From assembly GCA_000969725.1 (NCBI GenBank), contig JXSR01S005271.1: a stretch of DNA of 32,271 nucleotides, one strand, 5' to 3'. Below, one piece after another: positions 16,510 to 26,617 of the stretch. Made by a program: the position numbers and the translations under genes. Source of the stretch: Ophiothrix spiculata. Taxonomy: Eukaryota > Echinodermata > Ophiuroidea > Amphilepidida > Ophiotrichidae. The notes under the pieces are model-generated. The model was not told the DNA's origin and searched no databases. It saw only the letters and a list, made by a program, of their open reading frames with translations. Numbering within the stretch: position 1 is the first letter of the stretch; the number at the start of each line of letters is the position of its first letter.

Positions 16510-19422
16510 TTCAGTTTTTGATGAGACCTAAAGTAGGCCTATACGTTTTCAACAAATTTGTACTATTGGAAAAGGGGTACATTTCAATAAAACTGGTTAC
16601 ATTTATACATTTCAAATACAACCTATGACATTGGTTAAATTTGTACTATTCAAATACAATCTATAGGTCTCAAAGGATATTTTTTGTCTTAAAACCTACT
16701 TACTTTCAAATGCTGCGAACTACAGACAAAAATTAAATTTGTAGTTTCTTGTATTATATGAAGGGTTGGTCAGTGCAGTAACCAATGGTCAAAAACTACT
16801 ATTTTCCAGATTGTGAATATAAAGGCTCAAAACAAATGTTATGAATCTAAATAGTGTTCGTTGAAGACCCTCGCATTATATCAAAGGACCAAACGGGCGC
16901 CAAAGACGCAAGTTACCTCAGCAAGCGCCAACGAAAATCTGGAATTTTGCCAAAAAATTGAGTCTGAGGGAGCGAAGCGACCGAGCATGTAAATATTGAA
17001 ATGGGCCCAACTCAGTAACCAAAATAGAGTGCTTTTGCTCAGTAACCCATGCATTATGGGTTTTGGATGATCATTTTTTCCTTTTGGAAAAAATTAACTA
17101 AATTTCTTAAGGCTGTCTTAGATATTTTTTAAGGGCTCTGAAGAAAGGATATAAGCCTTTGAAATGTTGGTGTTTGTAGACTGTTGTATACATAAAGACA
17201 TTTGTAAAATGGCTCTCCTACCCTAATAATTTTAACAATATGATAGACTATATAAAACTGATACCGGTAATTCAAGATTTTTGAATGTTTGGACGACATA
17301 TTCAGTTTGAAGGAATCGTTATAACTTAATCTTTGCATTAGTTATACACTTGTCCTCTTTTTTGTTCTACACAATTCATGCCAATCTGCATTCCACAGTT
17401 TGTAACTTAAAAGGTATACACTTAAACTTGTAAAAATAGTACATTATATTTCCCAATGATTTTAATTATATTCAAATAAGCACTATTATAAAGGGTTGCT
17501 AAACTACATAATAAAGGATGGAAAATAAAAATAGATGTACATTTTGGTCAGATTTATGAGTTCTTCCAAGCAATCGGGTCTGTTTCCGAATAAATCCAGG
17601 CACAACAACTCTGCTCCATGAGCAAGAACAAGATGGTGGTCAGCACAAAGTTTCATTTTGCTTTCTTTGCAGTAACCTAATGTTTATTTCAAAATTTTTA
17701 ATAATTTGATTTTGACACAACACTGATTTAAAACATGCTGAGCTTCTTTTGTAGCGATTGTGCCAAGTGTGTGAATCCCCAACTACACTTGTTCTGTATA
17801 GTCTGGAGCAGCGCTGGTCTGGAGACATGCTGCCCTCACATGTTATAATAGGAAAATTTAATAAGAAGAGGGCTCTCTTATTATAAACTCATCAAGCATT
17901 GATTTTACAGAAACTTGCTTCCAAAATTTAAAATGTTATGTTATCTTGATAATTTTGTTGGAAATCCAAATTAAGTATTGCTTGGGTGGATGGTATTGGG
18001 TCACTATAGCAAATAGATTGGCTTAGGGGTATTAATGTTTCTAAAATACTAAAAAATGTAAGAATTTGACAATTCTTGTGTAAAGTTGATGACCTAGCCC
18101 GGGATGCAAGTACAGTGAATGTTTTTACTCTCATGACAGATTTAGGTTGATACTATGATTGTAATTTTTGATCTCTATGCAACTTTTAAGTAACATTTAA
18201 GTCTTTCCCTAGAATGTGTTTGCTTCAGAAGACCACTTCACCTGACTAGGAATAGAACATATCAATTCAAAACATTGATGTCTTGTTTATCAAAACGTCA
18301 CCCTTCATCAGTCTGTTCCGTCTCACCAGTGTTCCCGCAAAGGCTATATGTTGCGAAATTGGCACAGAAGCTCAAAAAATTGGCGTAAGGGGTTTCCAAA
18401 ACAAAAAAGTCAATAATAGGGTTTTGGTTATTATACACAACATTCACATATTTCAGTTTTATTCAGATTATATTCGAAATTACTCTTAACTTTTGAGGTG
18501 ATTTTTCCGAAATCGGCAAAGGATATGTATTTTTATCTTTTATGTCGCTTTGGCGGAAAGTCAAAATCCTTAGCGGGCATTATGCAGTTACGTCCACGGC
18601 AAAATTCTGACGACCTTTTTTGAGTTTAACTGGTTCAAGTACGGAAAACTAGATACTCCTGTGGTTAACCTGTCAATATATTTATAACCTAATTGATCAA
18701 TATCGATAGATCGATGTCACATGACAAATGGGACATTCAGAAACTTAACATCCGGTCCAATCGATAATTGTGTAATCGATGATTGCAATGACTGACAAAC
18801 ACAAACTTGGGTTAATCAGTGTTTTGAAGCTGATTTACATATGACGTCAGTCGCGTACCTTTCGAAAGGTCTATTGAAATAAGATTTGGCATGTCATATA
18901 AGGAGGTATCATTCTTGATTGACAGCAAGTATGGCGTCTCTAGCTTGTATAGTTTTTAAGAAACAACCTCATGAATATAGCGGTATCATACGGTACAGAT
19001 GGGGGAAATTAAGCATGGTGATCTCCGTAGACATAAGCGATGGCCTGCTCAGATGATGCATCAGAAATAACAGGCAGCGCGCATCATTAAAACCACAAAT
19101 AGCTTGAAAAACTACATGAATAATGTTGAATATATTCCTGACAGTTTTGCGAAAGTATGAACTTATTTAATAAAGTAGTTTTGAAATGGCAAGGTGAGAA
19201 AGAAATCCTTATATACCTACAACACACAGTGTGTGCGTGAGATCACGGTGCATTGTTTGTCGGCCCGTGTTGAAGATATAGGAGAGTTGACAATAAGTGC
19301 ACAATGGAACACTGCATCTCACCACTGTTATGTGGAATTAAATTTGGATCCTAATTTAATTTAACTAATGATGGTCATAACAGAAAAGTATAAAACTATA
19401 TAGTTTTGCTTAAACATCCAGG
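16510..19422. other. Long stretch without supportable genes
   Basis: 16860-16990 holds GAGGGAGCGAAGCGACCGAG and GCGCCAACGAAAATC words of a dispersed-repeat style. 17598-17640 shares AACTCTGCTCCATGAG with the hAT-like MITE at 3443-3809 and may be a fragment of it. 17845-17873 is a small AT-rich hairpin. 18690-18790 has several ATCGAT words. Short frames at 17129-17338, 17640-17828, 17928-18134 and 18283-18489 have no recognisable content. Confidence 0.4.
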
Positions 19423-19476
19423 GCCCATATTCATGAAACCCAGCTAATTTTAGTCGGCAAATAACCTATTGTCTAC
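19423..19476 (+). mobile_element. Half copy of the GGGCCCATATTCATGAAAC foldback
   Basis: GGGCCCATATTCATGAAACC, then CAGCTAATTTTAGTCGGC and a CCTATTGTCTA word, match the left arm and loop of the hairpin at 29732-29853. The right arm is absent, replaced by the tandem repeat that starts at 19477. Confidence 0.6.
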
Positions 19477-19800
19477 CTGCGGAAAGAAAGCACTTACTTT
19501 GGTATGGTCATACTCATATCATATATAAGTGCCACCCCCTAATACTCGTCCTATATATGGCACTAAATGATACATGAGGGACTGCGGAAAGAAAGCTCTA
19601 AAAGTATGGTCACATCATATATAAGTGTCAACCCCCTGATACTGGTCCTATATATGGCATTTAATGATACATGAGGGACTGCGGGACGAAAGCGTTCACT
19701 TTAGTATGGTCACATCATATATAAGTGTCACCCCCTGCTACTGGTCCTATATATGGCACTAAATGATACATGAGGGACTGCGGGAAGAAATCGCTTATTT
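19477..19800 (+). repeat. Tandem repeat, three units of 97-105 bp plus a partial fourth
   Basis: Units start at CTGCGG(A/G)A(A/C)GAAAG near 19477, 19582, 19679 and 19778. Each full unit contains ATATATAAGTG(C/T)CA...CCTATATATGGCA, an internal inverted repeat around a CCCCCT centre, and ends ATGATACATGAGGGA. Units 2 to 4 resemble each other more than unit 1. Confidence 0.85.
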
Positions 19801-20233
19801 TTCCCTGAGGTTCAGTTACGCTATTCATAAAATACAAGTGGAGGTGGTAATCATCCGCAGGGAGTTTATGCAGCATCAAGACAGTACAAGACCAGTGACT
19901 TATGAATTAATGCTGATATCAAATATTTATGTCTCATCCAAACACTGGGTAAATTAAATATTGCAAAAGCCTGCTTCTGAATTTCAAAATATGAAAAGAT
20001 TCTTTAAAACAATATGTAGAAAACATCACACACGGAAAACAAAGGAAGGAACAAACTTAAGATACTCCCAAGTTAAGAATTAAAAAAAGAAAACAATTCA
20101 GTAAAAAATGTTTAAGAACTAACAAAAATTTCATTTTAAATCCTGGGTAGAATCAACCAACGTTATTTTGTCATCAGCATGGGATATTCTAAGTCAAATA
20201 TTCTATACGATAGTGGAATCTGCACCGGGCCTT

Positions 20234-20380
20234 ATTCCATATTTCATAGCTGTGATCAGTATCATCTCTGATACTCATATTACATAGCTAATGTGACCAG
20301 GGTACAAGTCTAATTCCATATTTCATAGCTGTGATCAGTATCATCTTTAATACTCATCTGTTCATATTACATAGCTAATG
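20234..20380 (+). repeat. Two-unit tandem duplication (about 79 bp)
   Basis: ATTCCATATTTCATAGCTGT and the following GATCAGTATCATCT, then CATATTACATAGCTAATG, occur at 20234-20293 and 20313-20380. The second unit has a few extra bases. Confidence 0.85.
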
Positions 20381-20495
20381 GATTCAATAATGTAATGAGC
20401 GTTACAAATTTCACACAAACTTACGTCATAATTTCATTAAAAGAACATTCTGCAGAGTAGCCAGTGTTATTTGTGGCCTCCAAAATGCAGTTCTA

Positions 20496-21120
20496 GGCTC
20501 ATTCCAAAGTAACGTTTGTGACCAAAAAATTGAGAAATTTCACTTTTAAATGGCCACAGAACCTAGCAAAAACATTATATCAACGAGTTTGTTGTTGATA
20601 ATGGTGCTCGTGCTCACTGGTGGGGTCAAGACATGTAGATGTTTGAAAATTAAATCAATTGCCAAAATCCTGAGTAAAGTCCATGTAACGTTCGGTAACG
20701 TTTGTGACCGCGCACGGAAATGGTTTTTTGCTCCAAATGACTTCAAAGTACAATTTCTCTGAGGTGTCAACGATTTTTTTATTGCGCCTTACACCGATTA
20801 TGGAAAACATATTTACAAATATTTCATAAAAATTACAGAACATTATATCGCCAGGAATAATTTTAATGCATTGTTTTGTGTTGAAACGTTTGGTAACGTT
20901 TGTGACATTTTGGTGTGACTTTTTGGTAACGTTTGTGACATTTTTGAAACAAAACATGTGCTCATTCATGCACGGATAGACAAACTTTACAATTTCTGAT
21001 TGGAAAATACTTCTCACGTACCAACAAATGTATGACTGAAAAACATGTTTATGTGGTCGAATAAAAAAGTTGATTTTTTGCTTGAAATAAAAAAAGGTTC
21101 AGTTTCCACTGGAATGAGCC
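20496..21120 (+). mobile_element. Inverted-repeat element with small open frame, copy 2 (plus)
   Basis: The tips are GGCTCATTCCA and TGGAATGAGCC, inverted and exact over 11 bases. GGTAACGTTTGTGAC or a close match occurs four times: near 20508, 20694, 20892 and 20925. The last two are 33 bases apart. The body matches 11648-12252 in inverse orientation. No transposase is recognisable and no target duplication is clear (CTA left, ATA right). Superfamily undetermined. Confidence 0.75.
20550..20762 (+). CDS. Small open frame in the inverted-repeat element, copy 2 (70 aa)
   Basis: Begins MATEP, with a hydrophobic stretch (IISTSLLLIMVL) and Cys residues in KTCRCLK and FGNVCD, equivalent to the 68-aa frame at 11995-12201 apart from a two-residue in-frame insertion near residue 21. 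On the opposite strand a longer 120-codon frame (20655-21017) reads NVTNVTK repeatedly, simply because the GGTAACGTTTGTGAC motif translates that way. Neither frame matches a family I know, and either or both may be non-coding. Confidence 0.25.
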   Translation: MATEPSKNIISTSLLLIMVLVLTGGVKTCRCLKIKSIAKILSKVHVTFGNVCDRARKWFFAPNDFKVQFL

Positions 21121-21164
21121 ATATTCAAACAAACCATTGTGGCTTGTTAGTGATGGATAGTCTG

Positions 21165-21329
21165 ATATGTGACCGTTCATACCAAACAAGCTGTAAATGC
21201 AGCCTCTTGTCATTTTCACTTTTTTAAATATTTGCAAGAACATGTTATAAGGATTAAAATGACACCTCATTGAACTTCATTAGTTTCCAAAAGTCAAGTT
21301 TTGGTCAGTCAGAAGTTGCCAGGGAGTAA
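21165..21329 (+). repeat. Dispersed repeat family A, copy A2, left part
   Basis: TGTGACCGTTCATACCAAAC and the following GCAGCCTCTTGTCATTTTCA match A1 and A3. The copy is interrupted by the TAA-flanked element at 21330-21749 and resumes after it. Confidence 0.65.
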
Positions 21330-21749
21330 AGACTAGATTCCTTTTATCCATTTGCAGTGTAGTTGGTGCGTTTTGGCAGGTAGTGGTATAATTTAAAGCA
21401 CACGATTGAATAGAGCTGATTGGTATCAGATCGAAGCTGAGATTAAATTCTTAATGCGGTTCCATTTCATCATCTTCTATGATTGAAAAGCTTCACATTC
21501 AAAAAGATGAATCACTCCAGGGACCGATTCAAGTAAACGCACACGTTTCCAGATAACTGCAATGCAAACGGACTGGATAAAAGGGATCGCTCTCGCTGAA
21601 AACCATTACATCGATTCAAAACCAACTGGATTGAAAACGGATGGTCAGAAATTGAATCTAAACTTCAACCTGATACCATTCAATCATGTACCCTTACAGT
21701 GCAAAACGCACTGCAACCGCTTTGCAAACGGATAAAAGGAATCTGGCCT
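21330..21749. mobile_element. TAA-flanked inverted-repeat element, family F copy 1, nested in A2
   Basis: Long inverted ends (tips AGACTAGATTCC and AGGCCAGATTCC, both followed by TTTTATCC) contain GTGCGTTTTG and TTGAATGGTATCAG-type words. The interior matches 29936-30435, including TCCAGGGA(C/C)(C/T)GATTCAAGT and AAACGGATGGTCA. It is flanked by TAA at the left and TAC at the right, a worn 3-bp target duplication. Three-base TWA duplications are typical of PIF/Harbinger elements. No transposase. Confidence 0.7.
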
Positions 21750-21751
21750 TA

Positions 21752-21985
21752 CAAATTATTATAACAGAGATAAACACGTTTAAAGATCGGTAAGCCCTAT
21801 ATTTTCTATTGATTGCCACAGAGTTCATATTTCCGGTCATTTTCTCAAAAAAAACTTTACAGGCTTTTTGAAGTAAGCATAACCATTTCAAATCTCTAGA
21901 AAATCAATTTAGGCAAATTACAACCTTTACAAATTACAACATATATTTTCACCTGTAGCGCAAAATGATGTTTCTGCATTTATGG
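21752..21985 (+). repeat. Dispersed repeat family A, copy A2, right part
   Basis: Resumes with AACAGAGATAAACACG...GATCGGTAAGCC and TTTTCTATTGATTG, and ends TATTTTCACCTGTAGCGCAA followed by AATGATGTTT, matching the ends of A1 and A3. Confidence 0.6.
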
Positions 21986-22256
21986 CTGTATAAAGATGAA
22001 CGGACATTATCATAATGAAAAACACCAAGTTGTAGAATTATATATAGACACACCTGAACATTAGCTGAATTCCTTTAGGAAAGGAATAACTAATGAAAGA
22101 GACAGGACAGTCGGCGTGGCTATGTGGAGTCATTCATCAATTCTTCACAAGTTTTTGTGATGAAATAGTCCAAGGGGATTATGAAATGGAAAAACATGAG
22201 ATGAAACATGGTGATGAAGAAAGAGGGGAGCTCCATGGATGCAGTGAACATGTGAC
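21986..22256. other. No supportable gene; one 60-codon frame noted
   Basis: The plus-strand frame 22093-22275 starts with ATG and has an acidic, His-rich second half (YEMEKHEMKHGDEERGEL), but it runs into the inverted-repeat element at 22257 and has no splice evidence. Confidence 0.35.
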
Positions 22257-22514
22257 CAGTGGTCGATTTCACTAAACAATTGCAATGCATCGTAGCTGCT
22301 ATGTGTTCAGTGCGCAGCTAGACTGTATTTCACAAAGACGTACAAAGCCTTTGCAAGCGTGCCATGCGTCGCAAGGTATACAAATATTGCACGGGGAAAA
22401 TTCCAACAAATGAGCCAAAAGGTGATTGTAATTTTGCGATGAGTGCATGAACGATGTGTTCGGTCTTATGATGCGTTAAAGATGTGTTTTAATGTTAGTG
22501 AAATCGATCACAGA
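22257..22514. mobile_element. MITE with GATCGATTTCACTAA-type ends
   Basis: The left end CAGTGGTCGATTTCACTAA and the right end inverted CTGTGATCGATTTCACTAA match at 17 of 19 bases. The interior contains CAATGCATCGTAG and CCATGCGTCGCAAGG words. No clear target duplication. Confidence 0.6.
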
Positions 22515-23054
22515 ACTGTTACAATTTGCATATCTTGTTCACAGGTTGAATTCTTTGATGCCAGAGAAAGAATTCAACTGTCCATGTCATGGCCCCTCTG
22601 AGTCCTTGTGCTAAACTTTCTTTCTTTCTTTATTTATTATTTTGGTTTGTTTATTTACTAAACTAAATTATACATGTATACTAGATTAAAAATTGCTATT
22701 TATTTGGTTGGCCAGGATTCTTTTTTTCCTGTAAACCAAATTTATATGACCCTGCCAATGACAAAGCAATGCAGTTCAAATTTTTTTAAAATTATTCAAA
22801 AGCAAAATAATTATACTTCAATAAATAAAGTAACATGTACAGGAAAAAAATAATACAAGGATCGTATTAATTCCGGTCTTTAAATTCTGGTCCCGTACTT
22901 TATTATCATCCCTGACCATATCCCATAGGGCTTCAACATACAAATGAATTAATCAATAAGTGTTTTAGGAGTACAGTTGCCATGGCAACACAAAGTTGAT
23001 AAATCCACTTATGTCTTGAAGCATTTTGTTCAGCAGAAGTTCATGACTCTGTAT
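22515..23054. other. No recognisable feature
   Basis: AT-rich, with a short TTTCTTTCTTTCTTT run near 22617. No gene or repeat ends. Confidence 0.5.
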
Positions 23055-23870
23055 ATATGTGACCGTCCAGTTCAAATCAGCCATAAAATCTGCAAAGTCC
23101 ATGTTATACATTTTAAAACAGTGACACCTCAATGAATTTTATGCGACATCCACAAATCAAGTTGTGGTTCGACACGGTTTGTCATGGAGAAAAAGATGAA
23201 ACTGAGATAAAGGCATTCAAAAACCAGTAAGTTTTATATACTTTCTGTTGATGGTTAAGGTATTTAAACACATTACAGAATTGTTCATTACAAATCAACA
23301 ATGATGCATCCATGCAAAACTAAAATGAAATTATATAATATTGTAAATGTTTTCAATTTAACAGATATCTATCTTCATATGATTCAGCAGAATCTGAAGC
23401 AAAATGCTACTATTTAATGTTTTTTGCTTTGCAGTTATCAACCATTCCCAAGCACCAGGCCTAGCACATACTCAAAGTTCCTGACACACATTAATAGTAC
23501 CCTGACTTATGTGTACTGTGTAAACTATGGGTTCATCACAAATTAGCAACGGTATGCTCCTGTATGAAGAGATATGGTGAGATGTTGAAGTTTCTATGAT
23601 GTGGATTTTTTCACACTTTAACATGTTTAATTCAGTTTTTCGAATACAATTTTGCAGGTGTTTAGAAGAATGCATAAATGTGACCTGTCATGAAATGGAC
23701 TTTTTGGTTTCATTTGGAAGCTTATATTGTAAGCTTTAAAAGGACACCTTGCTTTTGGTTTAATATTGGAAGTTCGGTTGCGTATCATGCAATTTAATAT
23801 GCCGACCTTAACCTTGCATGTATTTTCACCTGTAGCACAAAATGAAGTTTACCGACTTTGCGGATGTTAA
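23055..23870 (+). repeat. Dispersed repeat family A, copy A3, with family C segment inside
   Basis: It starts TGTGACCGTCCAGTTCAAAT, shares the GGCATTCAAAAACCAGTAAG and TTTCTGTTGATGG blocks with A1, and ends TATTTTCACCTGTAGCACAA. Between these lies extra sequence, including a family C block at about 23690-23790. The 67-codon minus-strand frame (23472-23675) is within repeat DNA. Confidence 0.6.
23690..23790 (+). repeat. Family C segment (copy C3, partial)
   Basis: AAGCTTATATTGTAAGCTTT, then AAAAGGACACCTTGCTTTTGG and a GTTCGGTTGCG word, match 31735-31800 and 24698-24735. Confidence 0.6.
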
Positions 23871-23982
23871 GAGCAAAAGAGGATATTGTGTTTTGTCAAT
23901 TTGAAATATTGCTTAAAATTTCTTTTTAGAAAATGACTTGAAAATGACTTGAAAATGATTTGGAATCACTTCAAGTTTGATG

Positions 23983-24088
23983 CCCTTAGACAAAACGTTT
24001 TCAATTTGTTTGTTTAAATGTCACATTATTGCTGAAAATGGGTTGCAACTTAAAATTGATGGTACTGGAGAACTATATTACTTTACAG
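23983..24088 (+). repeat. Left copy of a ~100-bp direct repeat flanking MITE B1
   Basis: CCTTAGACAAAACGTTTTCA, then a ...GCTGAAAATGGGTTGCAACT block and ATTGATGGTACTGGAGAACT ending in TTTACA, recurs at 25235-25334 with a few differences and a small gap. The two copies bracket the composite MITE B1. Confidence 0.85.
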
Positions 24089-24100
24089 TTAGGGTCAAAA

Positions 24101-24652
24101 CTAGACTGTATCCTGCGTCGTCGACCGGCCGGGCGCACTGATCACTGCCCTGTGCTGGCCAGTGACGACTGTAAAAATAACGGTCTTAAAAATGGAGCAC
24201 TTTAGCTCATTAATATATAATAGTTAGAATGACGATTGCAAAAATGAATAAAACTTATATGAATATTAATGAGTAACTTCCAAATTTAGAGACGGGTATG
24301 ATTGGCATAATATAAACAATAAACAAGCCGTAAACATGCTCGCTCAACAATGAAATTAACCATGAATAATATACAATAATAATTATATGCAAATGAGGTA
24401 AACAAACTTTTCTCAAAGAATTTATGAATATCCAAGTTCAGTTTCTTTCCAAGGCGCGTTTGGGTTATTAATAACTCGGTTACGTTACGCCAGCGAGTGA
24501 TAAATGCGAACATGTTTAAGAGGATATGTTACCAAAATGAGTAACATTGTGCTCCAAAAAAATTGCATGTTATTTTGTCAGTCGCCAAATAGTCAGACCG
24601 GAACCGGAAGTATGGTGCCCTCAGCTATTTGGCGACTGCGGAGTCAGTCTAG
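24101..24652. mobile_element. Nested inverted-repeat element with 8-bp target duplication GGTCAAAA
   Basis: The tips are CTAGACTGtaTCC and, inverted, CTAGACTGacTCC, then a shared GC.GTCG. It is bracketed by GGTCAAAA at 24093-24100 and 24653-24660. These 8 bases belong to the left tip of MITE B1, which proves insertion into it. If the element is taken to begin one base later, the duplication is 10 bp, so hAT/P-like and MULE-like origins are both open. It contains a GC-rich patch (24110-24175), unlike the AT-rich rest, and a 14-bp inverted repeat (CAGTCGCCAAATAG / CTATTTGGCGACTG) near the right end. Confidence 0.8.
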
Positions 24653-24689
24653 GGTCAAAACATAGTCGGCCTTCAAACTGATTTTTAGC

Positions 24690-25024
24690 TTTAAAATGAC
24701 ACCTTGATTTTGGTTATTGGATGTTCGGTTGCGAAGTTACACCCAAATTGGTAAAACTGAGAAAATTGAGTTTAAAGTTTGTGTACTTAGTAAATCTTGA
24801 ATGGAGAGAGGATTTTTAGCTTGGTTTTTAATACATTTTTCTTATGTTTTGTATGTTGGAACCTGATTAATATGATAGAATACACTTCAATGATAACCTT
24901 TCTGATGAAATTAGAAATTCGACCTTGGACCGTGATTTTTGATTATGCTTAGCTTCAATGGCCCGTATCTCATAATGTACTATGCCGGTATTAAGGTACC
25001 TTTCGATATGACGATCTACATATT
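24690..25024 (+). mobile_element. Family C copy C1, left end lost, inside MITE B1
   Basis: Shares TTGATTTTGGTTATTGGATG, GGAACCTGATTAAT(A/G)TGATAG, AATACACTTCAA and CAATGGCCCGTATCTC with C2 (31662-32110), and ends in the right tip TTAAGGTACCTTTCGATATG. The left tip is missing where it joins B1. Confidence 0.7.
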
Positions 25025-25234
25025 TGCAATAGAATTTAAAGTATGAAATGGTAACAAACATTTAAGGCAATGTATATCATAGCAATTCAACACATGAGCA
25101 ATTTAGCGTGAAATTAATTTTATTTGTCTCAACTCGGTGTTGAAGTTATTTTATTTGAAGTCAATCGTAATTTTAACGTCATGACCAAATGTTTGTCAGC
25201 GAAAATTTTGTTTGAAGGCCGACAATGTTTTGGA

Positions 25235-25334
25235 CCTTAGACAAAATGTTTTCAGTTTGTTTAATGTCACATTTTTGCTGAAAATGGATTGCAACTTATA
25301 ATTGATGGTACTGGAGAATTATATTACTTTACAT
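25235..25334 (+). repeat. Right copy of the ~100-bp direct repeat flanking MITE B1
   Basis: CCTTAGACAAAATGTTTTCA, GCTGAAAATGGATTGCAACT and ATTGATGGTACTGGAGAATT match 23983-24088. Confidence 0.85.
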
Positions 25335-25339
25335 TTATG

Positions 25340-25740
25340 TACGAGAGAAATTGATTGGAAATTATCATAATGATAACTAAGATTTCTGGTTCCTTTTTAA
25401 TCCTGTCATGTCTTTCACTGATTCAAATAAAACATGGATTGCAATAATAAAGTTTTACAGCTAGTTTTCTATTTGAAAATCTTCAAAATAGGGAAAAGAC
25501 TTCATAATTTCGGTCAAATAAACACATTTTACGAAAATAACCTTGAAGTAAGTGACATCAATAATATTACCTCCAAATATAGCAGTATTCCCAAAAGCAA
25601 AGTTCACATTGTGAGTAAACATTCATGCCTTGACACATGACTCAAGTGATTTCTGAGGATGATATTCTAGCAACTGATAGCATCCTCGATATATAATTGA
25701 CAAGAACACACAATAGTATGCCTAGTCTGACAGTTTGGGT
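25340..25740. other. No supportable gene
   Basis: The plus-strand frame 25434-25640 (68 codons) is AT-rich, without recognisable motifs or exon signals. Confidence 0.4.
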
Positions 25741-25744
25741 AAAT

Positions 25745-25840
25745 TTTTATTTGGTATATACTGGTTCATATTTTGTGACATATTTTCATATTTTCTCCCC
25801 ACTCCTGAAAGTTTTCCACCTGTAGACCTGAAGTAATTTG
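25745..25840 (+). repeat. Family A terminal fragment, copy A4
   Basis: GTTTTCCACCTGTAGACCTG followed by AAGTAATTTGTCTGC corresponds to the TATTTTCACCTGTAG...AATGAAGTTTGCC terminus of A1-A3. Upstream similarity fades. Confidence 0.4.
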
Positions 25841-26216
25841 TCTGCAAATGCGTAATACTTGCATTGACGAACTGTCACAATACATCAATGCTGTGGAAAA
25901 TAAGATGAACTACTTTCCTCTTAAAATACTAGCTTTATACTCTTTACCACAAGAAGTGCTTTTACAAATAATGCTATTGCCATTTCCTGCATGGATCAAG
26001 TATCGGAGAAAGCCCCTAGAAACCTATTTTGTACATTACGCAAATTGCACTACAGGGTTTTATTCCATAAATTCAAAGGCCAACTAAATCAGTGTTGCAT
26101 TGCTTTCAAAGAGAAAAAAATTGTATCCAGTTGAGTTACTACATCTTTTTCATGAATAATAAATAAGTATAAAGTTAACTTCATTTGTTTAGAAGTCTAT
26201 TTATTTTATACCTTTA
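25841..26216. other. No supportable gene; one 79-codon frame noted
   Basis: The plus-strand frame 25848-26087 overlaps the right side of the A4 fragment and has no splice signals or known domain. Confidence 0.35.
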
Positions 26217-26617
26217 AGGCCCGGCCGGACTATACTCTGCTCCACACAAATTTTTCGCTACCAAACATTTGGTTGTGATGTCACCAAATAAATGCGATCG
26301 GTTAAAAAAATAAAATGTTTAACATTCAACACATGTGCAATTTAGTTTGGTGTTGAAGTTATTTTATTTGTACATAGGGTCAGTTTATACTTCTTATGAG
26401 CTTCTTAATATTTGGTGCAACAAGTCTTTGTTATCTTATAATCTGATATATGATTCCAATGTGTTTTCTAATAGTAAAGGAGGGTTGGTAATGAAAAATC
26501 AATAATTCACCACAGTTGTACTTTATTTGATGCCAAACATTTGATGGTTTACAACATCAAGCATCCGTTATTGATTAGAAGATGCATTGGAATTAATGTA
26601 ATAACAAAGACTTGTAA

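Larger units (their letters stand above)
24092..25236. mobile_element. MITE family B, copy B1 (TTA-flanked), split by nested insertions
   Basis: The outer ends are GGGTCAAAA (left) and GTTTTGGACC (right), with TTA at 24089-24091 and 25237-25239, as in B2. Nine bases in, B1 is cut by an element at 24101-24652 and resumes as GGTCAAAACATAGTCGGCCT TCAAAC. It is then interrupted by a family C copy to about 25024 and continues with AATTTAAAGTATGAAATGGT, TTCAACACATGAGCAATTTA and GAAGTTATTTTATTTGAAGT, all shared with B2. The TTA duplication and GGG tip suggest PIF/Harbinger-like mobilisation. Confidence 0.75.

Noticed and set aside
20655-21017. 120-codon minus-strand frame with NVTNVTK repeats
   Set aside because: The repeats come from the GGTAACGTTTGTGAC motif read backwards, and the equivalent frame is not kept in the other copy.
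22093-22275. 60-codon acidic/His-rich frame as an exon
   Set aside because: No splice signals; it overlaps the left end of the MITE at 22257.
25848-26087. 79-codon plus-strand frame as an exon
   Set aside because: No donor/acceptor context or domain; AT-rich chance frame is more likely.
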